Positions 60,819-64,000 of a DNA stretch of 64,000 bases are shown here, piece after piece. The stretch is from Anaeromassilibacillus sp. An250 (GTDB lineage: Bacteria > Bacillota > Clostridia > Oscillospirales > Acutalibacteraceae). The first letter of the stretch is position 1; every line of letters starts with the position of its first letter. The DNA is taken from the NCBI RefSeq assembly GCF_002159845.1, contig NZ_NFJK01000002.1:245251-309250 (forward strand). The letters are read 5' to 3'. The notes under the pieces were generated by a model. It made no database searches, was not told where the DNA came from, and worked only from the letters and a program-made list of their open reading frames with translations. The position numbers and the translations under genes are program-made.

Positions 60819-60832
60819 CATTTTCGCTGAAT

Positions 60833-60916
60833 GCGCGAGTGCTGGAACTGGCAGACAGGCACGTTTGAGGGGCGTGTGTCTATGACGTACGAGTTCAAGT
60901 CTCGTCTCGCGCACCA
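60833..60916 (+). tRNA. tRNA-Leu (anticodon GAG)
   Basis: The 84-base gene has acceptor arms GCGCGAG/CTCGCGC followed by an encoded ACCA. The anticodon stem CACGT/GCGTG holds the loop TTGAGGG with anticodon GAG. A long variable arm marks it as class II, and the T arm is ACGAG-TTCAAGT-CTCGT. An integrase gene lies just downstream, which makes its 3' end the probable attachment site of the adjoining element. Confidence 0.95.
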
Positions 60917-60922
60917 AATCAA

Positions 60923-60965
60923 AAATCCCGGAAACCGCATGGATTGTGCTTCCGGGATTTCTTTG
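60923..60965 (+). terminator. Terminator after tRNA-Leu
   Basis: An 11-bp stem AAATCCCGGAA/TTCCGGGATTT followed by CTTTG and TTTTC. Confidence 0.85.
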
Positions 60966-61001
60966 TTTTCGGATATTGTCGTCTTGGTCGTTGTTTGGTC
61001 G

Positions 61002-62171
61002 TTATGCCTCGTTTTTTATGCGCAATGATATTTTATCCGCCACCGCCTGGGCTGCTTTGGCCTGTGCCTCTGCAAAGGTATGCGCGTAAATATTGAGCGT
61101 GGTCGTTGCTTGGGAATGACCAAGAGATGCAGAGACGGTCTTTACATCGGCTCCACTGTCGATAAGCAATGAGGCATTTAAATGACGGAAACTGTGGATA
61201 CTGACACGGCGAATCCCGGTTCGTTTGCAAAAGCGGTCATACCATGAATAAGGTGTGTTTGGGTTCATCGGTGCGCCGTTCCAAGCTGTGAAAAGGCGGT
61301 CATTGTCTATCCACTGATCCCCAATTTTAAGACGTTCTGCGCTCTGCTGGACGCGATAGCGGCGCAGATAATCAAATACTTCTGCTGGCAATTTTAAACT
61401 TCGGTGAGACCCGTCGGTTTTGGTGTCGTCCGTGATAATCCCTCGGCCCTTTACATATAAAGATGATCGTCGGATGGATATGACCTGGTTTTCAAAATCA
61501 ATGTCTTTCCACTCTAGGCCCAGCAGCTCCCCACGACGAAATCCACCGTAGATGGCCAGAATGAAAAACACCTGATACTGTAGAGGCTCGTTTTGGAGGA
61601 GCTCTAAAAAATGCTGCGCTTCATCAAGACTGTATATGTCCCTTTCCTTGGCCTTCGCTGAGGGAAGAGATACATGCCGGCAAGGATTTTCTGCGATGAC
61701 CTCCATCTTGACGGCGTAGTCCATGATTGACGATATGAACGATAGATACTGCTTGATTGTTTTGGGCGCCAATGTGCCACCCGTCGTCTCATTGATGCCA
61801 TCTTCCCCGAGATTGTTGATGAAACTTTGCAATTGGCGTGGGGTGATCCTGTCAATGCGCAAATGCCCTATTGCTTTGTATACACGCTTTTCGTATTGAT
61901 GATACCGTTCGATCGTTTTGGCCCGCAGTTTATGTTCCGCATATTCTTTAAACCACTGTTCCGCAAACGTCTGGAACTTTATGTTCGAAGACGCCTTCTG
62001 GCTCTCTTCGAACAAGACCGCCTGCCGGTTCAGCTCTTTTTCGATCTGCCTGGGGGTCATACCGGGATCCGGCGTCCAGGTCATGGACCGCATTTTCTGC
62101 TTCCCGTTGACGTCGTATCCATCGGACACGCGGATGCGATAGCTGTTGCCGCGCTTCGATATAGTTGCCAT
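61002..62171 (-). CDS. int: Site-specific tyrosine recombinase (integrase)
   Basis: This is a 389-residue phage/ICE integrase. The N-terminal arm-binding domain (MATISKRGNSYRIRVSDGYD) is followed by a SAM-like core-binding domain (FAEQWFKEYAEHKLRAKTIE) and the catalytic domain. Its catalytic residues are visible: Arg in GGFRRGELLGLEW, the HxxR box in HSFRHLNASLL, and the final His and Tyr in LGHSQATTTLNIYAH. The ATG at 62171 has GGAGGG. A longer frame to 62288 has no ribosome site. Its position next to tRNA-Leu marks it as the integrase for that site. Confidence 0.95.
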   Translation of the reverse strand: MATISKRGNSYRIRVSDGYDVNGKQKMRSMTWTPDPGMTPRQIEKELNRQAVLFEESQKASSNIKFQTFAEQWFKEYAEHKLRAKTIERYHQYEKRVYKAIGHLRIDRITPRQLQSFINNLGEDGINETTGGTLAPKTIKQYLSFISSIMDYAVKMEVIAENPCRHVSLPSAKAKERDIYSLDEAQHFLELLQNEPLQYQVFFILAIYGGFRRGELLGLEWKDIDFENQVISIRRSSLYVKGRGIITDDTKTDGSHRSLKLPAEVFDYLRRYRVQQSAERLKIGDQWIDNDRLFTAWNGAPMNPNTPYSWYDRFCKRTGIRRVSIHSFRHLNASLLIDSGADVKTVSASLGHSQATTTLNIYAHTFAEAQAKAAQAVADKISLRIKNEA

Positions 62172-62513
62172 GTTACGTTCCCTCCTAAAAAAGGCATAGA
62201 AATGCCCGGGACTTGATTTCCCAGGCCAAAACAGGTACAATATGGGTGCGATCTTAGATCGTACTGTCAGCCTGGTACTGATGGTCATTCGCCTTACTCT
62301 GTTGGCGCAGGGTAAGGCGTTTTTTATTTATCATGATTTTCCATATTTTACATGTCCCAATTTCCCGCCCCCGATTGTAACATATATAGAAGCACTTGAC
62401 CGGCAAGTGAAATATATGCACAAGGCTTGCAAAACTCGAACAATTGTACTATTATAATTATGCTACTTTTAGGATTCGAGTTTGCAAGTGCGGAGAATAG
62501 GGAGGATTACATA
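62172..62513. promoter_or_regulatory. Intergenic control region of the element with inverted repeats
   Basis: CACTTG and CAAGTG form a short palindrome near 62395-62410. A longer inverted repeat pairs 62426-62440 (CTTGCAAAACTCGAA) with 62475-62488 (TTCGAGTTTGCAAG), one base shorter. Between the arms lies TATAAT at 62453-62458. The arrangement looks like operators around a promoter. Confidence 0.5.
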
Positions 62514-62627
62514 ATGGAAAGCATGGATTACAAACGGTATATTATTAAACTAATAGATCAAATCCACAACCAAACATCGCTAAAGCGTATCTTAGACCTG
62601 ATATTGTATTTGATCTCAAAAGAGTGA
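62514..62627 (+). CDS. Small protein, 37 residues, unknown function
   Basis: The ATG at 62514 follows GGGAGG at good spacing. The peptide is a single amphipathic-looking helix (YKRYIIKLIDQIHNQT, then LKRILDLILYLISKE), a type often found beside XRE repressors in clostridial mobile elements. A terminator follows 5 bases after the stop. A longer frame upstream crosses the inverted repeat and has no ribosome site. No function can be assigned. Confidence 0.6.
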   Translation: MESMDYKRYIIKLIDQIHNQTSLKRILDLILYLISKE

Positions 62628-62632
62628 TAACA

Positions 62633-62660
62633 AGGCCAGCAAAGAGCTGGCCTATTTTTT
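62633..62660 (+). terminator. Terminator after the small protein gene
   Basis: A stem AGGCCAGC with GCTGGCCT around AAAGA, then a run of eight T. Confidence 0.85.
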
Positions 62661-63026
62661 TTGCTCTAAAGTCTTGGATACATCGCTAATTATCTTATAT
62701 ATCACTTCCCATTCGGAATCGTTAAGCTTCGACAGAGATTTAAAAAGAGCTTTTGCTGTTTCGTTACTCCCAGCCATGATTCGATCAAACATAGCAGTGG
62801 TATCCGACTCATCAGATAAAAATGGATCCCCTTCCCCTTCGGTGAGCCAAAGATAGGAGACATTAAACTCACGGCAAATATCTTTTATGGTTCGGTCTGT
62901 AACATTACGGTGCTTGCGTTCTATAAGAGATATTGTTGATCGTTCTAACATTAATTTCTCTCCGAACTCGGATTGACTTAATCCTAGCCGTTCTCGGATG
63001 TATTTTATTCGATCCTGAATATCCAT
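62652..63026 (-). CDS. XRE-family transcriptional repressor
   Basis: This is a 124-residue protein. The N-terminal 65 residues form a Cro/CI-type helix-turn-helix: IRERLGLSQSEFGEKLMLER, STISLIERKHRN, then ICREFNVSYLWLTEGEGDPF, the ending typical of phage and ICE repressors. The C-terminal half is helical and probably a dimerisation region. The ATG has GGAGGTGAAC upstream. It is divergent from the next genes, and the GAGAC-containing sites in the shared control region are likely operators. Confidence 0.92.
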   Translation of the reverse strand: MDIQDRIKYIRERLGLSQSEFGEKLMLERSTISLIERKHRNVTDRTIKDICREFNVSYLWLTEGEGDPFLSDESDTTAMFDRIMAGSNETAKALFKSLSKLNDSEWEVIYKIISDVSKTLEQKK

Positions 63027-63063
63027 ATGTTCACCTCCGTTACTACTATCTTAGCACACATGC

Positions 63064-63140
63064 GAGACTTTGTAAACATTTTTTTGAAAAAGTCATTGAC
63101 AAACGAGACAATGTCTTTTATAATTGAGACAAAGTAACAG
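63064..63140 (+). promoter_or_regulatory. Rightward promoter of the element with repeated GAGAC operators
   Basis: TTGACA (63096-63101), 17 bases, TATAAT (63119-63124). GAGAC occurs near 63064, 63105 and 63126, and the middle copy forms GAGACAATGTCTT, a near palindrome inside the promoter. This fits autoregulation by the divergent XRE repressor. Confidence 0.75.
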
Positions 63141-63158
63141 TAAAGGAGGTGAAGCTAA

Positions 63159-63320
63159 ATGGCAAGTACCGAAATCATGGAAAAAGCTGCTCTTAAATTT
63201 GCGGCTATGCCAAAGGAAGGACAAGACAAGGTGGAGAATATCCTTTATGGAATGCAGATGATGTATGAGGCGTTAAAGGATAGAATTCCGCCGGACAAGC
63301 CCAAAAAGAAACCCGCGTAA
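63159..63320 (+). CDS. Small protein, 53 residues, unknown function
   Basis: The ATG at 63159 follows AAAGGAGGTGAAG, an ideal ribosome site, behind the rightward promoter. The protein starts ASTEIMEKAALKFAAMPKE, has a second helix (VENILYGMQMMYEALKDRI) and a Lys/Pro-rich tail (PPDKPKKKPA). It resembles small early proteins of mobile elements in size and position. No function can be assigned. Confidence 0.75.
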   Translation: MASTEIMEKAALKFAAMPKEGQDKVENILYGMQMMYEALKDRIPPDKPKKKPA

Positions 63321-63332
63321 GGAGGTGCCGAT

Positions 63333-63605
63333 GTGAAATTTACGCGTGAAGAATTGGAAGAACTGAAGCGCTTTGATGCGGAAGTGGACAAGGCCCCATT
63401 GACGTTACAGGATTACCACCAATCTGCGGAGCTGGACCGAGAAGTGCTACATGACCGCAAGGACAACGCGCATCGCCGGATAGCGGCGCAGCAGAAGGCG
63501 TGGTACGAAGCAAACCGGGAGCGGGTAGCGGCGCAGCAGAAGGCGTACCGTGAAGCAAACCGGGAGCGGGTAGCGGCGCAGCAGAAGGGAGGCAAAACAG
63601 CATGA
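63333..63605 (+). CDS. Repeat-containing charged protein, 90 residues
   Basis: The GTG at 63333 follows GGAGGTG. The first half is acidic (TREELEELKRFDAEVDKAPL). The second half is built of a 15-residue repeat with core AAQQKAxxEANRER, present twice in full and once in part (DNA period 45 bases, 63481-63589). It is likely one long charged helix. The stop overlaps the next start. Function unknown. Confidence 0.7.
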   Translation: MKFTREELEELKRFDAEVDKAPLTLQDYHQSAELDREVLHDRKDNAHRRIAAQQKAWYEANRERVAAQQKAYREANRERVAAQQKGGKTA

Positions 63606-63847
63606 TCCCGCGTATGAGAACGCCCGCAGAGGCAATCAGAGAAATCAAGAGAGAGGATCCGGAATCAGGAATCACGGAACATTTTATCCGTAAGCTGGCC
63701 CGTGATGGCAAGATTGCCAGCGTTATGGCCGGTCGGAAGCTGCTTGTGAATCTGGACAGCGCATTGGCGTATTTGATGGGCGACACGATGCCAACACCCG
63801 ATAAATCCCCGCAGGAAGGTTACGGGGAGATTCGAAAAATTGTATAG
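63602..63847 (+). CDS. Excisionase-like helix-turn-helix protein
   Basis: This is an 81-residue protein. The segment RTPAEAIREIKREDPESGIT followed by EHFIRKLARDGKIASVMAGR and KLLVNLDSALAYL matches the small winged-helix DNA-binding proteins of the excisionase (Xis/MerR-like) group. The conserved idea is a helix-turn-helix, a turn with Gly, and a strand ending in a hydrophobic tail. It overlaps the upstream gene by 4 bases (ATGA). It may direct excision of the element or control its genes. Confidence 0.75.
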   Translation: MIPRMRTPAEAIREIKREDPESGITEHFIRKLARDGKIASVMAGRKLLVNLDSALAYLMGDTMPTPDKSPQEGYGEIRKIV

Positions 63848-63859
63848 GAGGTGATGAAC

Positions 63860-63949
63860 ATGCTGGAATGGATGATGGCGCATCCGTGGATGACCCTGAT
63901 TCTGATGCTGGCGGCACTGGCCGTATTGCAAGCATTATCCGAACGTTAA
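63860..63949 (+). CDS. Small membrane protein, 29 residues
   Basis: The ATG at 63860 lies 6 bases after AGGAGGTG; an ATG at 63854 in the same frame is too close. The peptide is mainly one hydrophobic helix (PWMTLILMLAALAVLQAL) with a charged end (SER). It follows the excisionase-like gene by 12 bases. No function can be assigned, and the gene call rests on the ribosome site and spacing. Confidence 0.5.
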   Translation: MLEWMMAHPWMTLILMLAALAVLQALSER

Positions 63950-64000
63950 TACCGGATGCCCGGGATGGACAGATAATGATTGTTTTGAGTGGCGCGGCAT

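Larger units (their letters stand above)
60890..64000. mobile_element. Left end of an integrative element inserted at tRNA-Leu (right end outside window)
   Basis: A tyrosine integrase, an XRE repressor with divergent promoters and operators, an excisionase-like HTH protein and several tiny genes follow the tRNA 3' end. This is the usual order for a prophage or integrative conjugative element. The attL core should lie in the last 25 or so bases of the tRNA (60890-60916). The matching attR is not in the window, so the size and type of the element are unknown. Confidence 0.75.

Noticed and set aside
63976..64000. Possible start of another gene (ATG at 63976)
   Set aside because: Only eight codons are visible and there is no clear ribosome site, so it cannot be supported.

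Overview
The window is a contiguous piece of a bacterial chromosome with a moderately G+C-rich Firmicutes character. Strong AGGAGG ribosome sites, ATG/GTG/TTG starts, a T-box leader on alaS, a CIRCE operator on clpB, a sodium-pump decarboxylase gene pair and thyX in place of thyA all point to an anaerobic gut-type Clostridia, perhaps Oscillospirales. The order is an inference from gene style, not from a marker gene. The left end cuts a gene, and the right end lies inside an integrated mobile element.

Layout. 1-10.5 kb: a truncated receiver/HD-GYP protein fused to a tRNA-editing domain, a TPR glycosyltransferase, and a 2,445-residue secreted family 2 glycoside hydrolase. 10.7-20.3 kb: a MarR regulator and Na+-dependent transporter, an ABC exporter, cyclophilin, exonuclease III, two regulators, and the oadG/oadB sodium-pump pair. 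20.4-23.9 kb: a PcrA/UvrD helicase and an unassigned Cys-rich protein. 24.1-33.5 kb: a complete type III-A CRISPR locus, with csm1-csm2-csm3-csm4-csm5-cas6 plus a DUF6602-like gene flanked by two arrays. 33.9-42.6 kb: clpB, xpaC/telA, dinB, three small or membrane proteins. 42.9-51.1 kb: a probable nine-gene run from thyX to an acyltransferase. 51.2-60.7 kb: a class B PBP, T-box/alaS, and a HIT-phosphoribosyltransferase-comEC-holA-rnmV run. 60.8-64 kb: tRNA-Leu(GAG) with an integrase and the left end of an integrative element.

The most unusual region is the CRISPR locus. The Cas10 HD nuclease motif is gone (His-Ala where His-Asp is expected), and the catalytic Asp of Csm3 is replaced by Asn (N32). 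The Cas10 cyclase motif GGDD (532-535) is intact. Both classical nuclease outputs of a type III-A complex therefore look disabled, and only signalling is left. No Csm6 or CARF protein is encoded, and the operon ends instead in a DUF6602-like protein with a PD-(D/E)XK-type signature (E36, D70, D102-x-K104). Both arrays appear to be transcribed leftward, against the csm operon, from promoters at their right ends. The inferred crRNA handles are ACGGAAAC and ACGGAAAT. There is no cas1/cas2 in the window.

Other points of note are the fusion of a non-phosphorylatable receiver and HD-GYP domain to a ProX/YbaK-type editing domain, a ComEC with a degenerate metallo-beta-lactamase tail, and a duplicated 22-base element in the array 1 leader.
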